From positions 32,623 to 96,622 of the forward strand of contig NZ_JADCKF010000013.1 of assembly GCF_014982855.1 (NCBI RefSeq): a DNA stretch of 64,000 nucleotides, read 5' to 3'. A program made the position numbers and the translations under genes. Shown piece by piece: positions 1-8,526 of this stretch; within the stretch, counting starts at the first letter, position 1; each line of letters starts with the position of its first letter. The notes under the pieces were generated by a model. The model was not told where the DNA came from. It saw only the letters and a list, made by a program, of their open reading frames with translations, and did no database searches. The DNA comes from Pseudoflavonifractor gallinarum (GTDB taxonomy: Bacteria; Bacillota; Clostridia; Oscillospirales; Oscillospiraceae).

Positions 1-3000
1 AGCGTGGACCCGGTGTACCCTGTGGAGCCCACCGATCCGGTGGAGCCCGTAGAGCCCACTCCGCCCGTGGAGACCGAGATTCCCGACGGGGAGATCCCTC
101 TGGATCCCGGCTTCAACGTCCCCGACTATGCCAATATGTCCACCGAGGAGCTGTATGAGGTGGTCAAGGACCTCTCCGACGAGGACCGCGCCATTGTTTA
201 CAGCCTCCTGACCGAAGAGCAGATCGCCGCTCTGGAAGAGTATGAGAAGGCGATGGAGCTGCCGGAGGTTGACATGGAGGCAGCTCAGGCTCTGTTGGAT
301 GAGCTTTCCGCTATTGATCCTATGGCGAGTGACTTTGTAATTCGCGATTATCTTCTTACATTGACAGAGGAAGAATGGGCTTTGCTGGAGTTGGTTCTCC
401 AGCCTGAAGAAGTAGAGAATCTGCGTAGTTACCTCTCTCTTTCTGAGATAGAAGTAGAAGAGGATACTAGTGAAGCCCCTCCATTTACAAGCGTTGGACC
501 GCTTCTGCCAGATGGAGGAACCTCCTTTTCGGAAGCTACCATGAATGAGCAACCCATGCAACGTATGGCACGCACGATGGCTTCGATGGAACCGCGAGGG
601 GGAAATTATGTTGAGCCTGCGGAGGGGCTGCTAGTTAATAAAACCGTTTCTGCAGTAGAGGGGAATCCAAACCGCTTTGTGATCAATATGACGGCGGAAG
701 CAAAATCCAATATTGTGGAAACTAGTGTGCCCTGTGATATTGTTCTGGTTCTGGATGTATCAGGAAGTATGGCAGGCAATAAATTAACTGACCTCAAAAA
801 TGCGGTAAACGGATTTTTGGATACCATTTTACAAAACTCTCCGGACAGCAGGGTATCAATCGTTTCGTATTCTAATGGGGCAAATGTTAACGCTTACTTG
901 ACTGACATATCGGACGGCATCGATAGGCTGAAAGGCGTAGTCAATAATCTTAGCGCAGGCGGCGGAACATACTCCAATAAAGGTTTGGAACAGGCCTACT
1001 ACGTTTTAAATGGGATTTCAAACTCCGACCCCATGTATGATAATTCCCGTGCGGTAGTTTTGTTCACAGATGGTATACCTGGCAGCGGTTCGTGGTCTGG
1101 CTTATTTGGAGAGGATGCTGAAACACACGAATGTGCACAGAGCTCTATCTATTGGGGACAAGTGTTAAAAGCGCCAAAGGGTAGTCCGGTCAATGTCGAT
1201 GCAGCAGATAGTTTTTATGGACATCATGGCATGGATTTTGTTACACGTGATTGGCCATGGGAAAGCTACTGGTTGAGAGATAATCGCAAAAATATGCCTG
1301 GATGTGGTGCGACAGTTTACACGGTCGGGTTGGGCCTTCCTCAAAATGATGTAAAAATCAATGAGTATATGTACCGAACTTCCAGTAGTCGACCGGACGG
1401 TACACACGTAGTCGAATGGGGTAATGGCGGATATTTTGATAATCGTACCCGCAATATTCCTGATGGCTACTATCTGACTACAGATAATAGCGGTGAGCTG
1501 AATGATATCTTTGAGAAGATTGCCAATCAGACCGGAAAACCGATTGAAGGTATCAAAATTCGGGACTATATTTCTCCGCAGTTCAACATTGTAGATACAG
1601 GAGGAAATGTACTCGGTGTCGGCGATACCTTTACTCAGGGAGGCTATACAGGAACCATAGGCGAAGATGACAACGGACTCTATATTGAGTGGACGGACGT
1701 CAACTTGAAGCCAATGGAACCCGGAAAGCCAGACACTGCGCAGAAATTTAATGAGAGCATCTATGTGGAACCTAAGAGTGGATTCTTGGGGGGCAATAGT
1801 GTGCCCACCAATATTGCGGATATTTCCGGCGTCTATGACACAGACGGTGACTGCATCGGCAGTTTCCCCGAGCCGAAGGTAGATGTGGCCATTCAGCCGT
1901 TGACTCTCAATGGAAACAACGTCAATATCTATTATGGCAACGATGCGCCTGCTCCTGAAGATCTGGTAAGCTGGGGCGGCACTCCGCTGAGCGAGCTGGA
2001 GCCTTGGCAGACTGCGTATGTCAACGTTAGCGCAACTGTCACAAATACGATCAACAATACAACAGACGGTAGCTATGATGTTGCGGTTACTGTAACGCCT
2101 AAGAGTGAGGCATGTGGTATCGGCACGCCGGCAGTTGAGCAGACTGATTCTGCACAGGGTACGGTCAACGTCTTTAAGCTGTATGTAACCTATCAGGACA
2201 CGACTGTGACACAGGGCGAAACATCGGACTATGCAGACAATCTGGTGGATCAGGTTTGGAAGCATGGCGATGTGACAGATGAAAACGTTGCCATGATGGG
2301 TAGCAGACCGACTCTGAGCTTTGCCTATGATCCTGAGGATGGGGAGGTTATCGGAACCGGCGATATCAATGTTAAGGTAGCTGTGACAAAAGATGGAACC
2401 CCGTATGGTGGAGTTGTCTTTGTGTGGCAGTCTGGCAATGGATGTGCTGGATGTACTGATCCTAATCCCGATGCGCAGTTCCGTATCCATATCTTTGTGC
2501 CCGAGTTCACCTTCACGCTGACCAAGGAGTTGACTGCGGCGGCTGACGGTGAGCAGACCTTTGTGTTCCACATCGAAGGTACGGGAGTGGATATGACCGT
2601 GGCGCTGACCATTCCCAATGGCGGAACCTCTGCGTCCAAGCAGATCACCCTGCCCAGCGGTACTTACACCGTGACCGAGGACAGCGACTGGTCCTGGAAG
2701 TATGAGAAGAACAACCAGTCCTTTGAGGTAACTAAGGACGGTGATACGGCTGAGTTCACCAACACCCGCAACGACAAGAACTGGCTGGGCGGCAGCCACA
2801 GCGTGGAGAACGACTTTGCGCCGGTAAACAGCGGTTCTTCCGATCAGACCATCGACACCCTGGACGCCCTGGTGCCGCCTCTGCCCACCGGCGAGAAGAA
2901 GCAGGAGAACGAGGACGACCAGAAGAAGACCGAGCCCGATCCCGGCGAAGACCCGGATTTGGACGGCATGACACAGGAGGGAGGCGTGGACCATGTTTGA
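1..3000 (+). CDS. vWA / Cna-B type surface adhesin (5' partial)
   Basis: The reading frame is open from the first base, so the true start and any signal peptide lie outside the window. The visible protein begins with a Pro/Val/Glu-rich stretch, then an acidic helical region (about residues 40-150). A von Willebrand A domain follows (about 245-520) with an intact MIDAS motif DVSGSM at 251-256. A Cna-B/SpaA-like beta domain lies near 860-945 and a charged tail ends the protein. There is no C-terminal LPxTG. Such proteins act as metal-dependent adhesins or pilus tips outside the cell. Its stop lies inside the start of the next gene (ATG at 2993), so the two are co-translated. The middle (about nt 300-1700) is clearly more AT-rich than both ends, which suggests a mosaic gene. 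Confidence 0.8.
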   Translation, partial: SVDPVYPVEPTDPVEPVEPTPPVETEIPDGEIPLDPGFNVPDYANMSTEELYEVVKDLSDEDRAIVYSLLTEEQIAALEEYEKAMELPEVDMEAAQALLDELSAIDPMASDFVIRDYLLTLTEEEWALLELVLQPEEVENLRSYLSLSEIEVEEDTSEAPPFTSVGPLLPDGGTSFSEATMNEQPMQRMARTMASMEPRGGNYVEPAEGLLVNKTVSAVEGNPNRFVINMTAEAKSNIVETSVPCDIVLVLDVSGSMAGNKLTDLKNAVNGFLDTILQNSPDSRVSIVSYSNGANVNAYLTDISDGIDRLKGVVNNLSAGGGTYSNKGLEQAYYVLNGISNSDPMYDNSRAVVLFTDGIPGSGSWSGLFGEDAETHECAQSSIYWGQVLKAPKGSPVNVDAADSFYGHHGMDFVTRDWPWESYWLRDNRKNMPGCGATVYTVGLGLPQNDVKINEYMYRTSSSRPDGTHVVEWGNGGYFDNRTRNIPDGYYLTTDNSGELNDIFEKIANQTGKPIEGIKIRDYISPQFNIVDTGGNVLGVGDTFTQGGYTGTIGEDDNGLYIEWTDVNLKPMEPGKPDTAQKFNESIYVEPKSGFLGGNSVPTNIADISGVYDTDGDCIGSFPEPKVDVAIQPLTLNGNNVNIYYGNDAPAPEDLVSWGGTPLSELEPWQTAYVNVSATVTNTINNTTDGSYDVAVTVTPKSEACGIGTPAVEQTDSAQGTVNVFKLYVTYQDTTVTQGETSDYADNLVDQVWKHGDVTDENVAMMGSRPTLSFAYDPEDGEVIGTGDINVKVAVTKDGTPYGGVVFVWQSGNGCAGCTDPNPDAQFRIHIFVPEFTFTLTKELTAAADGEQTFVFHIEGTGVDMTVALTIPNGGTSASKQITLPSGTYTVTEDSDWSWKYEKNNQSFEVTKDGDTAEFTNTRNDKNWLGGSHSVENDFAPVNSGSSDQTIDTLDALVPPLPTGEKKQENEDDQKKTEPDPGEDPDLDGMTQEGGVDHV

Positions 3001-3616
3001 TCGCAAGCATAACGAGGGGAAGCGCGCCTTCCGTAAGTGGAAATGGCTGCCTGCAGCCTGTGCGCTGGCGCTGGCCCTCACCGTAACGGTGGGGGGCACG
3101 CTGGCCTGGCTGGCAACGCACACTGACCCGGTGACCAATACCTTTGAGATGGGACAGGTTACACCGGTAGTCACGGAGGATTTCGAGCAGAATACTGATG
3201 TGAAGAAAGATGTCAGCGTCCGAAATAACGGCAACGTGCCCGCCTATATCCGTGTGGCTCTGGTCGCCACTTGGGAAAATGGTAGCGGCGATGTGAAGCC
3301 CGCCGATCTGGACAAGCTGAACATTGACTGGGGCCCCGAGGGAGGCAGCGAAAGTGCTGGCGCGCCGGGCAACGGCTGGATTAAACTGGGTGACTACTAT
3401 TATTACCAGGCTCCGGTCGCCGGACAGGATTTTACCAACAATCTGATTGCAGAAGCCACGGTAAGAACTGATAGCGAACAGCCCGAGGGCTACCACATGA
3501 ATCTCCAGGTCATTGCCGACTCCATCCAGGCCGCGCCCGCTGAAGCAGTAAAGACCACGTGGGGTGTTACGCTGGACAACGCTGGAAACATTAACGGCCT
3601 GACGAATGCAGGTTAA
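2993..3616 (+). CDS. SipW-dependent signal peptide / TasA-CalY-like protein
   Basis: 207 residues. The N-terminus is basic (RKWKW) followed by a hydrophobic core and TLAWLATHTD. This is the pattern of the SipW-type signal peptides carried by TasA/camelysin (CalY) fibre proteins. The mature part has the family's beta-rich features, such as NNGNVPAYIRV near residues 76-86. The start overlaps the stop of the adhesin gene by eight bases and has a GGAGGG ribosome site about 10 nt upstream. The likely role is an extracellular fibre or matrix subunit. The exact partner and the signal peptidase are not in the window. Confidence 0.72.
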   Translation: MFDRKHNEGKRAFRKWKWLPAACALALALTVTVGGTLAWLATHTDPVTNTFEMGQVTPVVTEDFEQNTDVKKDVSVRNNGNVPAYIRVALVATWENGSGDVKPADLDKLNIDWGPEGGSESAGAPGNGWIKLGDYYYYQAPVAGQDFTNNLIAEATVRTDSEQPEGYHMNLQVIADSIQAAPAEAVKTTWGVTLDNAGNINGLTNAG

Positions 3617-3630
3617 GGAGGTGACCAACC

Positions 3631-5070
3631 ATGAAAAAGAATAAACTCCGCGCTCTGTTGGCGGGAGGCGTGGCCGTGGCTATGCTGTGCGGCGTCATGG
3701 CGGTCACCGCTTTGGCCGACACTGGCGTACCTACCGTGACCTATAACCACGCAAACAAGCAGTTTGAGTTCCGCAATGTGAGTACAAACAACGAGACTGT
3801 GGAAGAGGGCTATCCCAACCTGTTCCAGGAGCTTACCAATCTGATGCCCGGCGATGAAAAGAGCCAGGAGATCAAGGTGAATGCCTCTGGGTTGGGTTCT
3901 GGCTCTGTGGTGATTTGGCTGAAAGCTGAGTCCAGCAAGGATCCTGAGGCTCAGGCTGACTATGCCAAGCTGCTGACGGCTATGGATGAGCAGGGTGTGA
4001 CCCTGAGCATCACAGAAAAAGACGGCAAGCCCATCAATGACGTCAATGGCGATCCTGTGACCGAGCTGAGCGCAAAGCTGAGCGAGGGGCTGCGCCTGGG
4101 CCGCTTCTATGGGAGCGACGATGAGCGCAACCTGGTCGTTAAGCTGAGCATCCCGGTCACGGTGGGCAATGAGTTCCAGGGTCTGGCTGCTGGAATCGAC
4201 TGGGTCTTTACTGCACAGTATGAGCCCGGCGGCGATGGCGGCGACGGTGGCGGCGGCGGAACCGACATCACCGATCCCGAGACCCCGTTGGGAGACCTGC
4301 CTGAGCTGGAGAAGGGCGACCACTTCGCCTACATTGTGGGCCGCGACGACGGAAAGGTCCATCCCGAGGATGAGATCAACCGCGCTGAGGTGGCTACGAT
4401 CTTCTTCCGCCTGCTGAAGGAGGACTCCCGCAACCAGTACTGGATGACCACCAACCCGTACAGCGATGTGCCGGCTGACGCCTGGTTCAACAAGGCGGTC
4501 TCTACGCTGACCAACGCCAAGATCATCTACGGCCGCTCCGGCGGGATCTTTGATCCCAACGCCCCCATTACCCGCGCTGAGTTCGCGGCAATGGCGGTCC
4601 GCTTCTTCGGCAGCGGCTATGATGGCCCGGATATGTTCAGTGACATCTCCGGCCACTGGGCTCAGGATGCCATCAACAAGGCGGCCAACGAGGGCATCAT
4701 CAGCGGTTACACCGACGGCACCTTCCGTCCGGACAACAACATCACCCGCGCGGAGGCAATCTCCATCATCAACCGGGTGCTGGACCGCCGGCCCCATGCC
4801 GACCACCTGCTGGATGGTATGACCACCTGGCCCGACAACATGGATACTTCTGCTTGGTACTACACTGCCATCCAGGAGGCCACCAACTCCCACAACTATG
4901 ATCCCTCGGAAGAGCGGGACGAGAACGACAACCAGTTTGAGATCTGGACCGAACTCCTTCCCGTCCGTGACTGGGCCACGCTGGAGCGCGCCTGGACTGA
5001 TTCCAACGCCTCCGCAAACCCTGGCGACGTCATGTATGTCTCTTCCAGTGAGAGCTATGTGGTAAAGTAA
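3631..5070 (+). CDS. S-layer homology (SLH) anchored protein with TasA-like N-domain
   Basis: 479 residues with an AAGGAGGTGA ribosome site directly upstream. A Sec signal peptide (about 1-30, cleavage after TALA) is followed by a beta-rich domain (31-205) containing LFQELTNLMPGD. That motif resembles the NLMPGD segment of CalY/TasA-type proteins. A Gly/Asp linker (about 207-215) leads to three SLH repeats (about 230-270, 275-330, 335-390). SLH domains bind pyruvylated secondary wall polymer, so the protein should sit non-covalently on the wall. It is the last gene of a three-gene operon with the adhesin and the SipW-type protein and ends at a strong terminator. Inference: it may tether a fibre built by the upstream gene products. 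Confidence 0.8.
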   Translation: MKKNKLRALLAGGVAVAMLCGVMAVTALADTGVPTVTYNHANKQFEFRNVSTNNETVEEGYPNLFQELTNLMPGDEKSQEIKVNASGLGSGSVVIWLKAESSKDPEAQADYAKLLTAMDEQGVTLSITEKDGKPINDVNGDPVTELSAKLSEGLRLGRFYGSDDERNLVVKLSIPVTVGNEFQGLAAGIDWVFTAQYEPGGDGGDGGGGGTDITDPETPLGDLPELEKGDHFAYIVGRDDGKVHPEDEINRAEVATIFFRLLKEDSRNQYWMTTNPYSDVPADAWFNKAVSTLTNAKIIYGRSGGIFDPNAPITRAEFAAMAVRFFGSGYDGPDMFSDISGHWAQDAINKAANEGIISGYTDGTFRPDNNITRAEAISIINRVLDRRPHADHLLDGMTTWPDNMDTSAWYYTAIQEATNSHNYDPSEERDENDNQFEIWTELLPVRDWATLERAWTDSNASANPGDVMYVSSSESYVVK

Positions 5071-5089
5071 TTTCATCCAGAGCAAGGAA

Positions 5090-5124
5090 ACAGGCCCTGC
5101 CGGTTACGGCAGGGCCTGTTTTTG
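5090..5124 (+). terminator. Intrinsic terminator of the surface operon
   Basis: CAGGCCCTGCC (5091-5101) pairs with GGCAGGGCCTG (5108-5118), extended by a closing G-C pair around a four-base loop, and is followed by five T. Confidence 0.92.
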
Positions 5125-5166
5125 TGTGTGTTGAAAAATTTCAAAAATGTACTGCGCTATATCAAA

Positions 5167-5200
5167 ATGTAACCGAGATGTAACCACGGTAGGATATACT
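5167..5200 (+). promoter_or_regulatory. Promoter region with 11-bp-spaced direct repeats
   Basis: ATGTAACC occurs at 5167-5174 and again at 5178-5185, exactly 11 bp (one helical turn) apart. The second copy ends 9 bp before a good -10 box TATACT (5195-5200). There is no consensus -35 box. A further GTAACC lies at 5215-5220. This layout is typical of OmpR/PhoB-type response regulators binding head-to-tail in place of a -35. It should drive the 57-residue gene and the LPQTG gene. Confidence 0.5.
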
Positions 5201-5249
5201 CATAATCAAAGAGCGTAACCGCCTGAATGTCAGATGGGAGGCGACACAC

Positions 5250-5423
5250 GTGAGAGAGACCTTCGTGGTCCAAGTGATCAGTGCTCAGAATGCCACCTGG
5301 CAGGGTGTCGTCACTTGGGCTGAGGGCAAACGGAAACAACCCTTTCGAAGCGCGCTGGAATTGCTGAAACTCATTGACAGTTCTCTGGAAGAAGAAGCTG
5401 CTGATGAGGCTCAGGAGGAATGA
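5250..5423 (+). CDS. Small conserved-looking protein of unknown function (57 aa)
   Basis: GTG start with GGAGG at 5237-5241, eight bases upstream. The protein begins MRETFVVQV and contains QNATWQGVVTW and FRSALELLKLID, ending in an acidic tail. It has no signal peptide or membrane segment, so it is probably cytoplasmic. I do not know a function; the beta-strand then helix pattern resembles a small regulatory or adaptor fold. It sits between a repeat-containing promoter and the LPQTG surface gene and is likely co-transcribed with it, so a role in that gene's expression or secretion is a guess. A hairpin (GTGAGAA 5445-5451 / TTCTCAC 5457-5463) lies in the gap to the next gene. Confidence 0.68.
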   Translation: MRETFVVQVISAQNATWQGVVTWAEGKRKQPFRSALELLKLIDSSLEEEAADEAQEE

Positions 5424-5514
5424 GCGCAGATCCAATGACCAATCGTGAGAAAGGCGTTCTCACAAAGAGGGGAAGCAAGGTGCTCCCAATCATATGAAAA
5501 AGGAGAGAGCGATC

Positions 5515-8445
5515 ATGTTGGCAAAGAGACAGAGTCTAAAGCGCGTCTTAGCGTCTGTTCTGTCCGTCATTATGCTGCTGGGCCTGATGCCCACGGCGGC
5601 GCTGGCGGCCGGAGAAGGCACCGTTGATCTGGCTGGAGGTGCTGTGGAGAGCAAGTCCCCCTACGATTTGGGGAATACACCCGGGATCGATGGGCAGAAG
5701 GATGATATTTACGTAAAAGAATATCATCTCATGACCCGTGAGTCCTTCCAGAATTACTGCTGGGAGCAGGCGGGGAATGAGGTCCCTGCTGGGGATTGGG
5801 TTACCGCGCTGGTCCTGAATGGTATGCGGATTGTGGCTAAGGATGGTGCGGAGACTGCCAGACAGGCTGATATCACGGGCGGAGACGGCTATAATGTCTA
5901 TGGCAATGTGGAGTGGAGCGGACTGACCCGCTACATCCAGCCGGACGAGGTTGCGGAGATCGTGCTCTATGGTACCTATGTCGATAACTACATGAAAGAG
6001 GGCTGGCTCTTCGACTATCCCTGGTTTGACATTAAGAGCTTTGAGTACCATATCCCGGCGGATCAGTTTGTGTTCGATGCGTACGATGACAACTGGAACT
6101 GCCAGGAGTTCTGTGAGGTGTGGTTTAAGGATGAGGCTCCCGAGCCTCCCGAGCAGAAGGTTTTCTCCGCGGAAGTAAGCTTTACCTATGGTTACGAGGG
6201 TGAAGAGGCCAAGGCTGTTCCCGCCGAAAAGATGCCTGAAATTCCCCTGAACGACAAGGGTGTTTATTTGATTTCCCTCCTGGAGGATAAGCTGGAGGGT
6301 TGGACACAGGATGGCGAGAAGTATACCAAGGATTTTGGTGCGGCAATCCCTGATACAATCACCGTAGATGACGTCACCTACACCCTGACAACTCAGGACA
6401 AGACCATCGCCATCAGCGAGCAGGGCGAGCACAAGACCTTCCACTATACCAAGTCTGTTCCCACCCAGGCAAGCGTGGATCTGGAGATCCAGAAGGCAGT
6501 CAAGGCCAGCCAGCAGGGCAGCGGTGCCCCGGCGGAGACCTTCCGTTTCTTCCTGGTAGATACCACGAATGGTATCAATCGGCCTGTGGAGACGAAATCC
6601 ATGGTGACCACCGGTGTGGGCAGCTATACCGAGCATATCAATCTGACCTATACGGCTGCCGGCGAGTATACCTATGAGCTGTGCGAGCTGCCTGACGGGG
6701 CCAAGGACTGGACCTATGATGTGAACGCGATCTATCGCTTCCAGGTCGTAGTGACGGAGCAGAACGGCAAGCTGACGGCTGAGCTGAAGGATCAGAGCGG
6801 CAACGCAATCGATGGTAAGTTTGCCTTTACCAACACCTACAATGGCTTCTATCAGCCCGACGAGGAGCGGCTTGTGGTTCTTCAGGGCGGTGTCCGCCAG
6901 GCGGACGGGAGCCTGAAGCAGCTGTATCTGGAGAGCTATCACGTCTCGGTCAATGAGCCCTACGACATGACCGATGAGCTGGCTACTCTGGAAAAGGAGC
7001 ACTGCACTGGATACAACCGTAAGGAAGTGTTCGGCAACCTGAAGGGCGAGGCCGGAAATTCCGATGTCAAGATCCTGGTGGAGTATGCCAAGCCTGTTTC
7101 CGGTCAGGCAAATGTGGATCTGGAGATCCAGAAGGCGGTCAAGGCCAGCCAGCAGGGCAGCAATGCCCCGGCGGAGACCTTCCATTTCTTCCTGGTGGAC
7201 ACCACGAATGGTGTCAATCAGCCTGTGGAGACGAAGTCCATGGTGACCACCGGCGTGGGCAGCTATGCCGAGCATATCAATCTGACCTATACGGCTGCCG
7301 GCAAGTATACCTATGAGCTGTGCGAGCTGCCTGGCAAGGCCGAGGACTGGACCTATGATCTGAATGCGATCTATCGCTTCCAGGTCGTGGTGACCGCGGA
7401 TAACGAGGGCAAGCTGACGGCTGAGCTGAAGGATCAGAACGGCAATGCGATCGATGGTAAGTTTGCCTTTACCAACACCTACAATGGCTTCTATCAGCCC
7501 GCCGGAGAGCGGCTTGTGGTTCTTCAGGGCGGTGTCCGCCAGGCGGACGGCAGCCTGAAGCAGCTGTATCTGGAGAGCTATCACGTCTCGGTCAATGAGC
7601 CCTACGACATGACCGATGAGCTGGCTGCTCTGGAAAAGGAGCACTGCGCTGGATACACGCAGAAGGAAGTGTTTGGCAACCTGAAGGGTGAGGCCGGAAA
7701 TTCCGATGTCAAGATCCTGGTGGAGTACACCAAGAACGAGACCCCGGAGACCGAGGGCACACTGACCATCCAGGTGGTGAACGAGAACGCCACACCGAAT
7801 AGCTTCACTATCGTTGTGACCGGTCCCGATGATTTCCGCAAGGAGATCTCCAGCAGTGAGATGACCGGCCTGCAGACGATCCTTTCCAACCTGAAGCCCG
7901 GCACCTACACCGTGGTGGAGAGCGGCGCCGGTCTGAGCGAGTATGATCTCGTTGTCACCTATATGGTGGGGGATCAGAATGGCAACACCGTAGATGTGAC
8001 TGCCGGCAGCAGCCAGACCATGGTGATCACGAATACATATGTCCGTGACGATGGCGGCGATGGTGGTGACGGTGGCGACGGCGGAAATACCGGCGATGGT
8101 GGTGACGGTGGCAACACGCCCACCCCCACTCCGACGCCCACTCCGGAGGAAGAGATCCCCGACGAGAACACGCCTCTGGGCCCCGGCCCTGAGGAGCCCG
8201 GCACCGGTACCGAGTCTGGCACTGGCACCGAGCAGCCCGGCACCGGCACCGGCGACGGCGAGGGCGAAGCGGTCGTGGATATCGACGACGGGGAGACTCC
8301 TCTCGGAAACCTGCCCCAGACCGGTATGGTCGCCACGCCTGTGAATCCGGCTGTGACGGCTGGCCTGGTGGCCCTGGCCTTCTCTATGGTAGGCGCTGGC
8401 CTGCATCTCTCCTTCTCCCGGAAGAAGGGTGAGGAAGAGGACTGA
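5515..8445 (+). CDS. LPQTG-anchored pilin-like surface protein with duplicated module
   Basis: 976 residues from the ATG at 5515, preferred over 5494 because AGGAG (5501-5505) stands nine bases before it. Signal peptide about 1-32. The middle carries two nearly identical 213-residue modules of the Spy0128/SpaA type (sharing VDLEIQKAVKASQQGS and YTYELCELP), each followed by a bacterial-repeat-like segment. A further Cna-B-like domain precedes a Gly/Asp and Thr/Pro low-complexity stalk. The C-terminus has the sortase signal LPQTG, a hydrophobic segment and a basic tail. Such proteins are covalently attached to peptidoglycan or polymerised by sortase; no sortase gene is in the window. Confidence 0.85.
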   Translation: MLAKRQSLKRVLASVLSVIMLLGLMPTAALAAGEGTVDLAGGAVESKSPYDLGNTPGIDGQKDDIYVKEYHLMTRESFQNYCWEQAGNEVPAGDWVTALVLNGMRIVAKDGAETARQADITGGDGYNVYGNVEWSGLTRYIQPDEVAEIVLYGTYVDNYMKEGWLFDYPWFDIKSFEYHIPADQFVFDAYDDNWNCQEFCEVWFKDEAPEPPEQKVFSAEVSFTYGYEGEEAKAVPAEKMPEIPLNDKGVYLISLLEDKLEGWTQDGEKYTKDFGAAIPDTITVDDVTYTLTTQDKTIAISEQGEHKTFHYTKSVPTQASVDLEIQKAVKASQQGSGAPAETFRFFLVDTTNGINRPVETKSMVTTGVGSYTEHINLTYTAAGEYTYELCELPDGAKDWTYDVNAIYRFQVVVTEQNGKLTAELKDQSGNAIDGKFAFTNTYNGFYQPDEERLVVLQGGVRQADGSLKQLYLESYHVSVNEPYDMTDELATLEKEHCTGYNRKEVFGNLKGEAGNSDVKILVEYAKPVSGQANVDLEIQKAVKASQQGSNAPAETFHFFLVDTTNGVNQPVETKSMVTTGVGSYAEHINLTYTAAGKYTYELCELPGKAEDWTYDLNAIYRFQVVVTADNEGKLTAELKDQNGNAIDGKFAFTNTYNGFYQPAGERLVVLQGGVRQADGSLKQLYLESYHVSVNEPYDMTDELAALEKEHCAGYTQKEVFGNLKGEAGNSDVKILVEYTKNETPETEGTLTIQVVNENATPNSFTIVVTGPDDFRKEISSSEMTGLQTILSNLKPGTYTVVESGAGLSEYDLVVTYMVGDQNGNTVDVTAGSSQTMVITNTYVRDDGGDGGDGGDGGNTGDGGDGGNTPTPTPTPTPEEEIPDENTPLGPGPEEPGTGTESGTGTEQPGTGTGDGEGEAVVDIDDGETPLGNLPQTGMVATPVNPAVTAGLVALAFSMVGAGLHLSFSRKKGEEED
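6466..7729 (+). repeat. Tandem 639/642-bp intragenic duplication
   Basis: Copy 1 runs 6466-7104 and copy 2 from 7105 to about 7729. They are near-identical over long stretches, with a one-codon length difference near TEQNGKL versus TADNEGKL. They encode the two adhesin modules. High DNA identity means recent duplication or ongoing homogenisation. Confidence 0.9.
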
Positions 8446-8479
8446 GCCTCTAAGTAAGACCACAACAAAATAAGATCCA

Positions 8480-8511
8480 AAGCCCCCGCGGACATCGTCC
8501 GCGGGGGCTTT
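8480..8511. terminator. Convergent terminator
   Basis: A 14-bp perfect stem (8480-8493 with 8497-8510) with a three-base loop lies between the converging LPQTG and carB genes. The T tail is short, so efficiency is uncertain. Confidence 0.75.
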
Positions 8512-8526
8512 CCAATTCCTATAGAA

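Noticed and set aside
1165..3234. Minus-strand open frame of 689 codons opposite the adhesin
   Set aside because: Antisense shadow; it crosses two genes with clear domains on the plus strand.
8040..8270. Short tandem repeats suggesting a CRISPR-like array
   Set aside because: They are in-frame Gly/Asp, Thr/Pro and Gly/Thr stalk codons of the LPQTG protein, without spacers.
5548..8463. Very long minus-strand open frame (971 codons) opposite the LPQTG gene
   Set aside because: It is the antisense shadow of a biased, repeat-rich gene; its translation is low-complexity Ile/Leu/His/Gly and has no ribosome site or family features.
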